From positions 124,001-188,000 of the forward strand of contig CAKJVC010000038.1 of NCBI GenBank assembly GCA_918026815.1: a DNA stretch of 64,000 nucleotides. Reading direction: 5' to 3'. Positions 1 to 12,166 of the stretch are shown here, piece by piece (position 1 is the stretch's first letter; each line of letters opens with the position of its first letter). The position numbers were made by a program, and so were the translations under genes. The notes under the pieces were generated by a model. It saw nothing but the letters and a program-made list of their open reading frames with translations, was not told where the DNA came from and made no database searches. Source of the DNA: Chalara sp. BL73 (Eukaryota > Ascomycota > Leotiomycetes > Helotiales).

Positions 1-2997
1 AGCACTAATGGATAACCTTCCGTCGATATATTCAGGTTGTTGGCTGGTTACTTGGTCCACCATCTGCAAGACATGATGGACCAGTTCATAGCATGATGTT
101 CGGAAGGCAAAAGTGGCCTTTCGGGGATCATCTTGTGGTTGACCATCGTTGTGCCAGGCTAACGCGGCATTTCCACGATCGTGCTCCTGAGCTACAAGAA
201 GGGCTAAACTGATAGCGCCAGCGTAAAATCCGAGAGATGCGAACTGCTCGGTTGCTGTGTGTAAATTCTCAAAGGATAGAGCCTTCGCAACCTGCAAGAA
301 AAGTCGTAAACTCTCATTAAGTAGATTTCGTCCCATGTCGGTCTTTGGCCCGACCTCTGAGGCCTTCTTGAGCTGTTCCTGCGCTTTGAAAATGATAACA
401 TCATCGGCACTGCAGAAACTACCACATCTTCGTCGCAAGGCCTCAGCGACAGTGTCAACGTTAGATCCATTAGCGATATTACGATTCACAATCGCCTTGA
501 CCAGGACCTTAGCAAGATCTCTTCCTTGGTCTGTAGCAAAAAGGACCTCATATGTAAGTGAACGGAAGTCTTGCTTGACTTGATCACCGAGGGTTGACCA
601 GATCTCGTCAACACGCTCATCAAACAACATCTGCACAAAGGAGATTCCCTCGATGATGCTCGTGTTGAGCTTTTGAAGCGAGTATAAAGCTTGATGTTCC
701 CCTTGAAGAGCAAGCTCTTCTTGCTTGCTCGCAACACGCTGAAGACTCTCTGGACCTGCAAGACCTTCGATAAATGACTGGTTCTTCTCAAGGAAGGTCT
801 GCAATTTAATCATATCCTCCTGGACGGCCTTTAGTTTCTCGATGCCGACAGTGGTGGTGATTGCGACGCCGCCAGTAGCTTCAGGCATGATAGTGATAAC
901 AGAAGCCTTCCATAAAGAGCGGACAAGTCTTCCCATATACAGTGCCAGACCTTCATGCCGTGAGGAAGGCCGCACGTTCTCAATGGCCTGTGCGACGTTC
1001 TCAGGCACGCCATTGTCATTCATTGACGGCCGTCCGCCAAACTCGACGAAACACTTTCGTGCTAACTCGAGAGTTTCTGGATCGTTGATTTTGGCGATTC
1101 TGGTTTCCTTAAGCTGAGCCGTTGGAGAAGTATCATTCCCTTGGCCACATGCTACAGCGAGTGCGGTAGCGGTTGTCTCGCCTCTACCATACTGCCTTAT
1201 AAATTTCTTTACCTCATTCTCAAATCCTTCTTCGCTACCTCCGGCTCGGATTGCAGAAGCAAATACATCCACTAAGCGTCTCCGCCGAATGATATGAACG
1301 CCACTGTTCGTAAGAATAGCGATCTCTTGAGGTGCCTCATCGTACTGTACAGCAAGTTCGTTCCCGAATCCAACAGGTTGTCCAGCAGCTGCGAAAGGCT
1401 TTGTCACTAAGCCGACGGCCTCGGCAACGCTATTTAACTCGATCCAGCAACCTTGTTCGTAGTATCGTGATGCAAGACCAGCAATTTCCCTGGCTTGAGC
1501 CGATATGCGGGCTGTGTCTGGTGCTGAGAGGAAAAGGGCATCTTTGCCTTCACGCCCAGCCTTCTGAACGAAGTCAAGGAACAACCCTGGCGCGTATCGT
1601 AGACCCATTCTGCTGAAAGAGAGTGCGATGGAGGATATTTCTATCGGTGGCTCTGCCGCCCCCGTGTATTGTTGCCCAGGAGGAGTAGCAGTAGTCCGAG
1701 GTGGAAATTTGATATGTTGCACTTGCATGCTCTGAGGAGCGCCTTGACCACTTAGATATCCATAGCCACGAGTAGCGCTGAGAAATAATCGGCATCCGGT
1801 AGTCGTCAGTGCCATAAGGTGAAGCTTCGATCCTTCTCGGGCAGAGATAGGACTAATGGAAATGATCTTCATGGAGTTCGTAAGAAGGGTAGAAGCAGGT
1901 GTCATGTGACTGATATCCCTAAGACACTCTGCACGTTTTTTTTCAATTACTTGCTGCAGAGACGAAGGACTGTCCATATAGTATGTGCGAATACAGGACT
2001 GGTTGGATAGTGTATAGAGTAATCTTCTGCTATCATCCACTACCATGCTGATGATGTTCTCCTTGGTCTTCGTGGTGAAAACTGTAGGCACTAAAGACCC
2101 ATAACCCGATCTTGTGTGGTTGATTTTGCTACACCTACTGGCAAACCATTTTTCCTCTTGTTGGTATGTAAGCTCATAGATCTCCGTATCAGAGTCCCCT
2201 GCGAAAAAGATCCGTCCTGTAGCATCTGAGCCTTCAATAATTTGTACATTGGTTCCGCGAATTGACAATGACATCCGAGTATTGTATAGCGAAATTGTTC
2301 TGACACCGGTTGGGCCCGTAGATGATTCAATGCCCAGCAATATCATCTCTGCCGTAGTTGCGACTACCAGAAGATGTGTAATGGTCTTAACAAAAACACC
2401 TGCCCTAGGTACAACCAATTTCACCGATGTAATGCTATTATTCTGTTCCTCAAACCCAATAATATCCGGATTCGGATTCGTATAGTCCCATAGATATAAT
2501 GCATTGTCGATTGATACCCAAGCATGATTTAGCTCCGCGAAAAGCCCCATTGCAGTCGACACTTCTGCTCGATTCCACTGGTCAAAGACATTATCAGGGA
2601 TATCATACATTTTCGTCCTGTGGAAAGGAGCCCAAGAATATTCGCCATGTGCCTCAGGTAGGTCGTAATCAGAAGAAATGCCCTCTGCATAAATCATTAG
2701 CCTGCTTCAAGACTCAGTTTCGGGCTCCTTACGTCTCACATAGCTGTCAAGATCTGGAAAATTGACTTCCTTCTGTAAGATCTCATTGATTGTCCGAGCC
2801 GCGCGCTGGACTGGCTGCAATGACTGCGATTCTGGACGCGCCTGGGGACTTTGCTGAGGTTGTTGCTGCGTAGCTTGTTGAGATGACTGCTGGCGAAACT
2901 GAGGCCGAGGTATAGGACCTCCCGGGAACCGATTCGGAGCAGGTGTGTTGAAAAAAGCGCCTGGTAAAGGCCGCTGAGGAGTCTGCGGGAATGCCAT
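1..2997 (-). CDS. NUP170: Nucleoporin Nup170/Nup155, N-terminal part (3' partial)
   Basis: Large scaffold nucleoporin of the inner ring of the nuclear pore complex. Exon 1 is 2733-2997 and exon 2 runs from 2684 to the window edge; the 48-nt intron (2685-2732) has GTAAGG, a GCTAATGA branch site and TGCAG. Together they give 983 codons without a stop, about 70% of the usual 1,300-1,400 residues; the C-terminal helical solenoid is outside the window. Seen: a proline/glutamine-rich N terminus starting MAFPQTPQRPLPG, then RAARTINEILQ and LDSYVRQGISSDYDLP, and the beta-propeller signatures MYDIPDNVFDQWN, GLFAELNHAWVSIDNALYLW and SRRLLYTLS. These are typical of fungal Nup157/170 proteins. The start is the first ATG giving the conserved N terminus. 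It lies downstream of, and on the same strand as, the Ifa38 gene. Identification is by recognition of family signatures, not alignment. Confidence 0.95.
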
Positions 2998-3646
2998 ATT
3001 TGCTTACGTGCAATAAGTGCTAGAGGAGGTTCGTGATGTTTCGAGGCTAGTTACCAGACGCTGTGGTCAAGGTTGCGATCAGGAAAACTGCATGAAGAAA
3101 GATATGCGCAAAGCTATCCAGTCTCGAGCTTGCGCGACAGGCAAGTTCGTGGATATGGTAGCGGGTATTGTGCTATAGAGACCTGGATGCGCCTCGAAGA
3201 CGCGCTTCAGTATTTAGAAATTCGAGCTCAATAGAGAAGCAGACCAGGATTATAAATTCACGTGACCAGGCGAATAATATGAAAACTTCGCAGACAATAG
3301 CTTATCAAGTAGTGAAACAGATAAGGCGCTGTATCAGGCTTAACATTGTACATCGTCCACTATCAAGAATTATTGATTTTATTGTCGTTTTGCTCACATA
3401 CTTGCTGTTTGGGATTTATTGACATTCACTTTGTCAGTCTCACTCTAGGCTTTCCCGCAAGTGATCGTGGGCTTTACAGGTCATATTAATTGTCTTATTC
3501 ATATGCATGATGCTATAGTAGTGCAATATTATCTATGCATTTACCATTTCCTATATCAATGCTTCATTGACGCCTTGTCCTCCTTCACTTCTCACCTCAC
3601 CATCGTCGGCGTATCTCTGAAACTCCAGTGTTCACCTCGCCAAGCT
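2998..3646. other. Intergenic region between NUP170 start and IFA38 stop
   Basis: About 650 nt holding the 5' flank of NUP170 and the 3' flank of IFA38, both minus-strand genes. Only short unconvincing reading frames occur; I see no conserved protein, repeat or RNA gene. AT-rich stretches lie around 3340-3560. Confidence 0.6.
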
Positions 3647-4689
3647 CTATGCTTTCTTGGCTTCTCTCTCTGCCTTCCTCAGAGCCCGTTTCCGAATGTC
3701 CTCATGGAACTTTCTATTTACTCTAAGGGCAACACCGCTATAAAGTCCAACGGTATTCTCAATCCACCAATGCATGAGCCCATGGGACCAGAACGGTGTG
3801 CTGGTATGCGCTATACTTTGCGCTCCTCCGCTCCGGCCAACTTTGCTTAGGACAGACCTGACAAAGCTTCTTGGGTTAGGGATGGTGAGGCTCGTCTTGC
3901 GGATTTTGCTCATGGCTGAGGTGACCAGATAGCTCAGTACGAACTCAACGTCTACACCTGTACCCTTGAGCTCGCCAGCGAGAGCCGTAGACCATTGTTG
4001 TAAGAATGCCTTGGAGCCAGAGTAGGTAGCAAGGAGAGGAGTAGGCATGAGACCTCCAAAAGAACCCATGGTCAAGATAAGTCCCCGCTTGCGTTGAACC
4101 ATTCCTGGTGCCACAATCTGGGTGACCTTCAATGTGCCAGTGCAGTTGATTGTAATTATATCCTTAATCTCGTCCTTGGGTGTAAGAATAAATGGAACAG
4201 GGATTGAATGGCTCTGTCCCACATTATTGATCAATATTCCCACATCTAGTCCATCGATCAGAGCCTTTAGCCTCGCATAATCACCATCATCGTTCTTCGC
4301 AAAGTCCATTGGCAGAATCTTGGACTTGATGGCGCTGCCGGCATATTTGTGCTCGAGCTCAGATTGCAGGGCGAGAAGCTTGGATTCGGTGCGCGAAACG
4401 AGGACGAGGTTGAAACCTTTCTGGGCCAGCCGAATAGCGTATTCTTTGCCTAGACCGTCTGACGCGCCAGTTATAACAGCCCAGGTGCCTTTGGGACCAT
4501 AGCTGCGTAGCTGTGTATGTTAGTGAAGCTCAGCCCGTACGCACATGGAGTACCTACGTTCTTTCCGCCTAGCACAAAAAGACTAAGAAGTAGCCGGATG
4601 TAGGAAATTATCGGCTTCAGAATACTTGCGACGCCAATTGCGGCAAGACCTACAAGAACTGGCCTTGGGAGTTTCTCTACGAAATCCAT
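3647..4689 (-). CDS. IFA38: Very-long-chain 3-oxoacyl-CoA reductase (Ifa38/KAR)
   Basis: NADPH-dependent ketoreductase that performs the second step of very-long-chain fatty acid elongation in the ER membrane. Exons are 4558-4689 and 3647-4510; the 47-nt intron has GTAGGT, a CTAAC branch site and ACACAG. The product is 331 aa, normal for the family. Seen: an N-terminal membrane segment (about residues 10-40), the cofactor motif TGASDGLG (58-65), NNVG (139-142), catalytic Ser194 with YSGSK giving Tyr207 and Lys211, and a very basic C terminus rich in K/R that could act in ER retention. The start at 4689 is preferred over an upstream in-frame ATG at 4803, because the extra 38 residues are not like the family while MDFVEKL leads straight into the membrane segment. 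It is transcribed away from ERG28, with about 620 nt shared between the two starts. Confidence 0.95.
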
Positions 4690-5312
4690 TGTCGTTATGG
4701 TGTTGTGTTGATGGTGCGGAAGCTTCTGATCGACAGAAATATGTTGAGCTCGGCTGTCGGCCCACCTCCTTTTTTTCGAAGCCTCGTTTGGCAACAGCTC
4801 CACCTTCAGGTGTCAACAACCAAAGAGTGATCCAGGACGGTAGGGTGCTTACTCATTCAAGCACTAGACAATTGTCTAAAGCAATTATTTATGAGTTGAA
4901 CGATTTAAATTCCAGATAGCCTATTAGGAGAGTTGTCCACCCGTCCTGTTTTCTGAAATGCGGAATGCGAGGCTGAGGAAATTGATCATGTTTATTTGCC
5001 CAACTGCCAAGGATTATTACATCAATAACGTCCCATTTTGTCAAGGTATTGTTTATTTAAAAGTCAAGCCTTTTTCGATATCGAGCTTTTCCACCTTGAA
5101 TTCAATTATATCGTTTTGATAATCCTCCATTAGCGTCGTTGTGTATTGGATTCCACATAGCACCTATAGCCACAACGCCAACCTTAAGCTCACTACTTCA
5201 TCAAACGAAGCTAAAGCTCCTTTTCTATAATAAAATTCAAGAGCCCTTATCACGTATCAGCCATTGATCCCAACCCCTACTTCGTAAACTCCATTCTACA
5301 GCTTCGCGCAGC
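4690..5312. promoter_or_regulatory. Bidirectional intergenic promoter region IFA38/ERG28
   Basis: The two start codons face away from each other across 623 nt, so both promoters must lie here. The ERG28-proximal half is AT-rich (about 5020-5240). No specific regulator site can be named with confidence. Both genes act on ER lipids (fatty acid elongation, sterols), so co-regulation is possible but is inference. Confidence 0.5.
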
Positions 5313-5858
5313 ATGGCATCCGTCCTTGTGGCCCTCCAGCCTTATCTTCCCCAACATGAAGGCATCCTACCAAAATGGCTTCTCTTTGTAGGAACCCCCT
5401 TCCGAAACCTATAGTTCTCCGTCACCTCCTCCGCACGACCCAGCTAACCCCCCCAGGTCTCAATCATCTCCATAGCCAACAGTATTCAAGCCTACACAAC
5501 CCTAACCTACACGGCGCGCGTCTACTCCGAGAATCCCTCTCCCTCTGGCACGCCCTCCAAAGCGAAGCCAGTAACCCCATTAGCACCTAACAGCACCGTG
5601 ACTCCGCTACAAGCGCGCACCTTCGGAACCTGGACCGTCATCCAGTCGTTAGTGAGGCTGTCGGCGGCCTACAATATCAGCAATGGAGAGATATACAAGC
5701 TGGCATATGGCACGTATCTGGTTGCGCTTTTGCATTTCGGGGCCGAGTGGAAGGTGTTCGGCACTACGAAATGGGGTGCGCCGCTTGCAGGGCCGGTTAT
5801 TATTGCAAGTGGTACTTTGGTGTGGATGGCGATGCAGTGGAATTTCTATGTTCAGTAG
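5313..5858 (+). CDS. ERG28: Ergosterol biosynthesis scaffold Erg28
   Basis: Small ER membrane protein that tethers the sterol C-4 demethylation complex (Erg25, Erg26, Erg27) and Erg6. Exons are 5313-5387 and 5457-5858 with a 69-nt intron (GTAGGA, GCTAAC, CCCCAG); product 158 aa, near the usual fungal length. Seen: MASVLVALQPYLPQHEG followed by LPKWLLF, then across the splice VSIISIANSIQAY, TFGTWTVIQS, RLSAAYNIS, LHFGAEWKVFGT and a C-terminal membrane segment ending in QWNFYVQ. These are the typical Erg28 blocks with about four membrane spans. The start is the first ATG in frame with the conserved N terminus. It is convergent with GAL7, with about 210 nt between stop codons. Confidence 0.93.
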
Positions 5859-6068
5859 GAGCATGATATGGGAAGCGTCCTGGTGGACCCCTGTATATAG
5901 AAGGGGATGCTTTGGAGAATTCAAGGACGAGTACGGTTCATTATGTAAATTAATGGAATGATAATGTAATTGCTTGAGAGTCTAGGTATGGAGTATGGAA
6001 CTATAGACGATATTCAGAGAAGAGCAAAATCAAAACTCTTCTGTCTAGCCCTTTTTTTTTTTTACCAC

Positions 6069-7353
6069 TCACAAGTTCTTTCTGTACAGCTCCCCTCCGC
6101 TGTTCCTCAGCCGCTCTGCCGCCTGTTCAGGTGTGATATCCCGCTGCGGCTCAGCCATCAACTCATAACCCACCAAGAACTTTCTCACAGTCGCGCTCCT
6201 CAACAAGGGTGGATAGAAATGCATATGAAAGTGACTGCTCTGGATCTCCTCGTTTGTGCCATCTAATGGCGCCTGATGTATACCGCTGGAGTAAGGGAAC
6301 ATCGTCTCGAACAAGTTGTCATACCGGCGCGTCACTTCTGCGATAGCTTCAGCAAAATCAAGTTGTTCTTGAGAGGAGAAATCAACGAGCGCGCGACGGT
6401 GCGCGATGCTGATAATCATGGTTTCAAAGGGCCAGGTTGCCCACCAGGGAACGACGACGATGAACGAGGCGTTTTGGAAGACAATGCGCTCCTTCTTCTC
6501 GAGCTCGAGCTTGACATAGTCGCCTAATAGGCTTGAACCGCCGTGCTCGTGTCTGTATTTTTGCAGCTGCACAAGTTCTTGTGCAGGTTCGTCAGGGAGA
6601 CCTGTGGTGGTCCAGATTTGGCCATGGGGGTGTGGATTTGAACACCCCATCGCCGCTCCCTTGTTCTCAAAAATTTGCATCCATTTATATTGCGCGTTGG
6701 GCTTTTCGACTGGTGTGGGAGGAAGGGAGGAGGAGAAGGCGATACCTGCGAGCGGCGAGGATGGTGAGAGGTGCGCAGCATAGATGGAGGTCCATGTTTG
6801 GACGACTGGAAGGATCTCGGCTGGAGTGAGGTCGGCGAGCGTAAGATTATGGGAAGGGGAGAAAGTGAGGACATAGCATTTCCCTGTCACGGGCTCGGCT
6901 TTGAGGAGAAGACTAGAGAGGTCTGTATTGTTGTTAGAGTTATGTTTTGGCTATTGGAGGTTGGGTTAACCTTTTTGGTCGGCATCTTGAGTGTATTCTG
7001 CTTGCTCCTCCTTCACCGCGCTGTAGTCGTTCACGAAGACGAATGTGCTTTCATACTTCGGATTGCTATCACCCTGTGCGCGTTTGTTTCCAGGACATAG
7101 GTAGCACTGAGTTTGTTAGAGTGGTCATCCATGGTGGATTGGAATTGTGCACCTCTGGATCGTATTTTGGCAGCGTGATTTTGGATGGCGATTCTTGTTG
7201 ACCTCTTCTTGATTAGTCGAATTTTCATATAAGGACTAAACCGTGTGCTCACTGCCATGGCCGCTTGGTTCTGTGGGGAGAGACAAGTAGCCAAGTACCC
7301 CGCAATGGATTGTACCTGCGATGGCTGATATCGTCAAGGACTTTGTCTGGCAT
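6069..7353 (-). CDS. GAL7: Galactose-1-phosphate uridylyltransferase (Gal7/GalT)
   Basis: Leloir-pathway enzyme that exchanges UMP between UDP-glucose and galactose-1-phosphate in the cytosol. Four exons: 7253-7353, 7153-7204, 6971-7106 and 6069-6922, with introns of 48, 46 and 48 nt; product 380 aa, normal for fungal GalT. Seen: [20 protein letters not shown] at the N terminus, zinc-site CYLCPGN (Cys52, Cys55), the catalytic HPHGQ (His194-Pro-His196, the nucleophile is the second His), and near the end [11 protein letters not shown], a second conserved histidine cluster. The third intron has the less common donor GTTAAC, but the frame and the CTAACAACAATACAG end support it. No other galactose gene is visible nearby, so this is not a GAL cluster within the window. 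Confidence 0.95.
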
Positions 7354-8569
7354 GACTGGACAATTGGACAGGTATGAGTCAAGAAAAGAGATATATGCAA
7401 AAGATGCTAAGTATGTACAGCAGTGAGTTTGGCAGAGTTCAGCGAAAGTGTAGAAATATTTTCTCCCCCATTTTGGGAAACTCGATCTTGAACTCCCTGC
7501 TTCTTGATGGCGGGGTCCTTCTCGGTCCCTTTTCCGTCAATCGCCGAGCTTGGCGGATGTGTCTCCGCTTTTTCTACAATGCTTCGAATTTGACCTCCTC
7601 CAGCCTTACTTTGCTTAAAACCACAACTCCATAGACTGCCATTCTGGTTCACAAATCGGGAAGCCAAAACATGGCGAAGTTGGCACCCAATCCTTTTGGG
7701 CACAGAGTGATCTCTGTTTTAGATCCTTATACCATAAGCTATAATGGAACAAAGAGCACACAGCCGTTGTTGTGTCCGAATTTGGAACCTCGAGCTGTGA
7801 CATATTTGCTCCGTAATGTTTGTTCTTCGTTAGCAAGATAGGAATATTGATATGCGGGACGGGCACCTTGAGAGAGCCATTGATCTCAGTATCTGCCTCA
7901 CACAACATCGGATCGTGGCATGTACAGCCCATTATGTGCAAGGAAAGTTCCTGGTGCAGAGGGAAAGTGGTAGCAGAACTTACACGAAGCTCATACAAGC
8001 ATTGCTTTTGCTTGCACAGTTCGAAATATTCTGCCCTTCAAATTCCAATGTCCCAAACTTCATCCAAAGTCTCATTTTGGAAATCCCTATCAAAAATGAC
8101 GTCAGGTTCTTCGAGTACAGAGCGCTTAACTAATTTGGTTACTCTATGGAATATTTCAAGCTAGAGTATCCTTGCGCGTAGTGCGTTTGATACATCGTTA
8201 GGCTGAAAATTCAGATTCACTTCATGGGTAGCCTCCATAGTCTCCCTGGTTGGTAGCTCTCATCACCGCAACATGTCAGCTTCTCTAGCTTTTTGCTACG
8301 GCTGATGGTTATCGAAGATGTAAGTCTTCCGCCATGGCAGAAGGGGGGAAATGGCGTACCAGCGTTGGTATCTTAAACAGCTCCGACTCGGGACCGTCTA
8401 TTACGCTCCGAGCTTCTCAATAAAACCTCTTTCCATAGAGGACATATCAGCCATTAAACCCGACGTAATGAAGGGATCTCTCCCTACTAGTGGGAACCAC
8501 TTGCAGAAGATGATTTCCCAGACAAATGGTCGCAAGTCGAGACAGAAGTTTAATAAAATGAATCATTTT
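7354..8569. other. Gene-poor stretch upstream of GAL7
   Basis: Contains the GAL7 promoter (first few hundred nt) and then only overlapping short frames on both strands (longest about 127 codons) without recognisable signatures. Start of the accessory island. No RNA gene or clear repeat seen. Confidence 0.5.
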
Positions 8570-8747
8570 CCTCAGTGGAAGATTAAGAACAGGATCTCAA
8601 CGATATGAAAAACTGTTAGAAAATCACCGAGTTCTCCAAGACAATACTGACATTGCCACACACGAATATGGTCAGTATCCGTTCCCTGAACCCCCAGATA
8701 TGCCAGACTTTGCAATGAATCCCAACAGTCAGCCTATCCAGTGGTGA
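8570..8747 (+). pseudogene. Possible 3' exon remnant of an unrecognised gene
   Basis: An open frame of about 55 codons ending in TGA at 8745-8747. Its composition looks like coding sequence: RYEKLLENHRVLQD, then EYGQYPFPEPPDMPDFAMN and SQPIQW before the stop. Upstream in the same frame I find no ATG or convincing continuation; a different frame (8351-8608) runs into it. It could be the last exon of a decayed gene or chance. No family recognised. Confidence 0.2.
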
Positions 8748-10045
8748 AAAGCCATGATGTATATAGCTAGTTCAAGAACTGCCAAAATTTTCACGGCGAT
8801 TTATTACGGACACTACTTTCGTTCTATGGCCGCTGAATTTGGACATGAAGAAAGAGGCCAAGAGAATGACCCAAGGCAAGTGCCAGGGCGGCCGTGAGAC
8901 TTAATAGTAAGTAATAACATGATAATAATCCAAGTAAGATAGCTAACATGATATAAAGCCTCCTAAATTGTGCGACCGCTCTTATTGATATCAATATGTC
9001 ACCTTGTAGACCTAGTGTAGGCTATTTTTCATATCATGGGCGTGGCCTTCATGAATACTAACTAATTCTTGGCAGCTTATGCCTGGGAACGGAATGGAAA
9101 GAGTTCGATCCCATAGCTGGTCAACTGATTACTGATGGTCACGGTGATATAATTACGTCTCCCCTTGTACGGTCTATCGATATCGCTGTAGAATATAGCA
9201 ACACAAAGCTCCACAAGAACTTCAATTCTCGTTTCAATCACGTAATAGGCAATTGCCTAAGGTAGGCTGGCAAGCACGCTATTTTGCATATTGTCTGGAA
9301 TACTGAATCTTAGTTAAGACCTGAATATTGGAACATGGGGATATCTGAACTCCTACTTTGCTGAGCTCTGATCGATACTGTTCTATCATAAACCCGCGGT
9401 GAGATCGGTAGATTCGCACATTCGGGTAAGGTATGTTAATTACTTTTCACGGATTTCTGGTTAAATATGGTATCTCGGTCATGCTTACAAAGATTATTAC
9501 AAGAGGTCTAGTTATACTCTGAACCATATGCTTATATTCAACGATATTATCGGCTTGAGCGCTGCTCGGCTTAGCTCAAATCGTCCTGCGTTAACGTTTT
9601 ACCCATGCCTAATGTGCATGATCGAGGACTCCGAGGAATAATGAGGAAATACGCGCAATCAATCGCAGAATTGTGACCACATTAGGTAAGGGTATTTACT
9701 CATTATCCACTTTAATAGATAGCTGACAAACTCAGAGTTCCAAATATTCGTTTCTCACAAAATTCAATACCCATCTCCAAGCACGCAAAGTGTTCTCCTA
9801 GTGCCTAAGTCCAATGCGCAACTCACTTGCGAGGAAAACATATAATACGTAGGAAAGAGCTAAGGCATTTCGATATGTATTCACATTTCCTCACCTGGTT
9901 TATCGGTATAAGCTAATGAGCATGCGAAGTAACCTGAAGATCCAAACGCCACTATCAAAAACCATATTCATCAAGTCGTAAAGGCTCTAGCCTATGACTG
10001 TCACCTGAGGTTGCTGATATAGATAAATATTATCTACCAGACGTT
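8748..10045. other. AT-rich gene-free stretch
   Basis: About 1.3 kb without an open frame of interest on either strand. AT-rich with many stops; I see no repeat unit, RNA gene or recognisable relic. It lies directly 3' of paralogue A. Confidence 0.5.
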
Positions 10046-10778
10046 TCACAAGCTCGACGGGCAGCTACCCTCCCAGTTCGATTTCTCTAGCCGGTCGGCA
10101 AGGGTGATCTCGTTTTTGGAAGTCTCATAAGCCCAACGTTGGAGCTGGTGGCCATAAGCAATATCCTGATCCAAAAGGAATTGATCACACGTAAGCTGTT
10201 CACCAGCGTGGTGGTTGAAGTCGTTGGCCGCCCGATGCAATGTTGGTCCTTGTGGTGGCTGCGTTGCGTATAATTGCGGAGGATTCGGTGGCATATAGGT
10301 AAGGGGCTGGTGGTCTTGGGCTGTAGCTTCTTGGAGGTCGACGACATAAGTCGAGATGGAGCTATATGGCTGGCCAGCATGACTGGTAACCATTTGTGAG
10401 TGTTCGACCTCTGACATGCTTTGTTCGAACGCATACGGGATGGTTTGAGAGTTGCGGTCAGAGGGGTAATCTGAGTTGGTGATACCAACATGAGGCTTGA
10501 TTGCTGAGTATTCCGACGCCAACTCCACAGATGTTTGATGGTCATCAAAGTACGCAGCCGTATCATTTCCCAACTCTGGTATACCCTGCGCCGTCTTGGG
10601 CACAAACTCGTCACGAGCAAAAACGTTGGTGACAGTCGATCCATCACCCCGAGACCTATGTTAGAGAGATACGTTATTATGGTTCAAGTTAAGCCCCTGC
10701 CTGAGGTAAAGGGGAGGGAACATACTTTCCTCGAGAGCCTCGTGAAGGCTTCTGAGACTTCTGTGAAGTGCTTCCCAT
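10046..10778 (-). CDS. Paralogue A of the six-member 'W/Y C-terminal box' family, unknown function
   Basis: Exon 1 is 10726-10778 (53 nt), intron 10656-10725 (70 nt, GTATGT, CTCTAACATAG), exon 2 is 10046-10655; product 220 aa. I do not recognise the family. Seen: a short basic Ser/Lys/Arg-rich N terminus encoded by exon 1 (MGSTSQKSQKPSRGSRGK), an Asp/Ser/Gln/His/Tyr/Pro-rich middle without a membrane span or signal peptide, and a C-terminal box (residues 189-220) with LQRWAYETS, then TLADRLEKSNW and a short tail GSCPSSL. The same architecture occurs in B, C, D and E. A TATA-like element lies 158 nt upstream. A basic N terminus with a low-complexity middle would suit a nuclear or adaptor protein, but this is inference. 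The start is the ATG that gives the invariant 53-nt exon. Confidence 0.75.
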
Positions 10779-10935
10779 AATGTGGCAACGGAATGAAAGA
10801 GTATATATAAGGCACAAGGGTAGAAGCGAGAAAGCGAGCCTTCAAGGAAATCGTGGATAGAAGTTTCAACTGAGCGAAGTGTGGTTTAGAAATTGGAGCT
10901 GATAGAATCAAAATAATGAGAGGTAAGGGAAGCCA

Positions 10936-10942
10936 TTATATA
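10936..10942 (-). promoter_or_regulatory. TATA-like element of paralogue A
   Basis: TATATAA on the minus strand, 158 nt upstream of the start codon. Paralogues B and C have TATA-like elements at similar distances (164 and 149 nt), and D one at about 122 nt. Confidence 0.4.
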
Positions 10943-12042
10943 GAGCACAATGATTTCATGAAATGCGAACTATGCGCCTGGCAAGAGGAAAGGTGTTCGG
11001 GATGGATAACACATAATCTCATCTACACCTTTTGCATAGCGCCGTTATCAAATAAACGACAGCAAATTGTGGGGAATAACAATGGTGGACTCGCTATCCG
11101 GGAGGTGAGCAATTAAGCTGCGATAATACGGAACTTGACTGGAGTCGTTTGCCTAATGGTACAAGAAAGGTGTAGCCAGAGTCAGACGTATTAAAAAAAC
11201 GCACCATGTTCATCCACCCCCAAAGCGGTTTATGCCCCGTGGTCCCCCCTACACACCATCAGCCCGAGCAGAACATAAGCGCGCCACCGATGGAGGGTAA
11301 GTCGCGGGGGATCGGTTGCTCATCTCCCGCCTTCGGTGCTCACCAATCTTCGGTGAGATACGAGGAGGCTTCAGATCCACATTTTGCATTCAAGATCCTT
11401 GATCCCTTGCAGGATGTGTCTTGGCACAGGGACTCACAGTTTTTGTGCTGACAGCCCAACTTTGTTGTTGCAAGGAATGCAGTGCATGTACATTTGACAC
11501 GTTATTTGGAGCATGGTTGGCATGGACCATCACGCCCCTAGGCGGGCGTGCGCCAAGGTGGCTCTATTTCCTGAAAGAGATTGTGTGCCGTGTGTAATGA
11601 TGCACTTTGTCTTTCGGGCCCGTAGGAAGGTATGGCTTTGGATTCGGGATGCTTACTCGGGTAAGGTTACAGGGGCGGGAGAAACTTGTTCTCGGGTATG
11701 GTACACAAATATCGACAATGAGAATTGTCTACACTAAGTCACTCGAAGCATCCGTTCCATAGCATAACACGGCATTCTTGTCGTGCCTGCTCTAAAGTTT
11801 TGGGTGGAAATGATAGCAAGTTCCGTCATAAGGATTTCCGCACCTCAGGATTGTGAAAATTAGTCAGGCTCCAGCCTTACCAACGTCTAATAGTCACCCT
11901 ACAGAGCCGATACAATTTCGCCTCCCCACAATGTCACTACGTAGCTTAAGCCTTCTAGTTAGCAAGCGGCTTGCAAAGGCTGGGAATGGCTATGCAATAC
12001 TTCTTCTCATTTGGTGCTGCATGTTGGAGGAAGAACTCTGGA
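10943..12042. other. Intergenic, no recognisable gene
   Basis: Short ORFs up to about 80 codons only; none has a family signature. Nothing else seen before the foldback element at 12043. Confidence 0.5.
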
Positions 12043-12166
12043 CCCCTGCGATTTGAAGGGCATCTTTATGCCCTTCAATCGCAGGGATCATTGAAAATAC
12101 GTATAAAGGTTACACTAGTGATCCCTGAAATTCGAAGGGCATTTTGTGCCCTTCAAATTGCAGGGG
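12043..12166. repeat. Double-hairpin foldback element (MITE-like), 124 bp
   Basis: The ends form an imperfect 20-bp terminal inverted repeat: CCCCTGCGATTTGAAGGGCA at 12043-12062 and TGCCCTTCAAATTGCAGGGG at 12147-12166, 19 of 20 positions pairing. Each half is also a hairpin: 12044-12063 pairs with 12068-12086, and 12123-12141 pairs with 12147-12165. The inner arms carry a perfect 9-bp pair (CAGGGATCA / TGATCCCTG). The core repeat is therefore present four times in alternating orientation. No obvious target-site duplication is visible. Most likely a non-autonomous foldback/MITE-like element or a double-hairpin element. Confidence 0.7.

Noticed and set aside
2091..2330. Minus ORF of 79 codons within NUP170
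   Set aside because: Different frame from the open 983-codon nucleoporin frame.
3461..3850. 129-codon + strand ORF
   Set aside because: Its right half is antisense to the IFA38 3' end; no signature of its own.
6524..7100. Long frames on both strands inside GAL7
   Set aside because: Shadows of the GalT exons.
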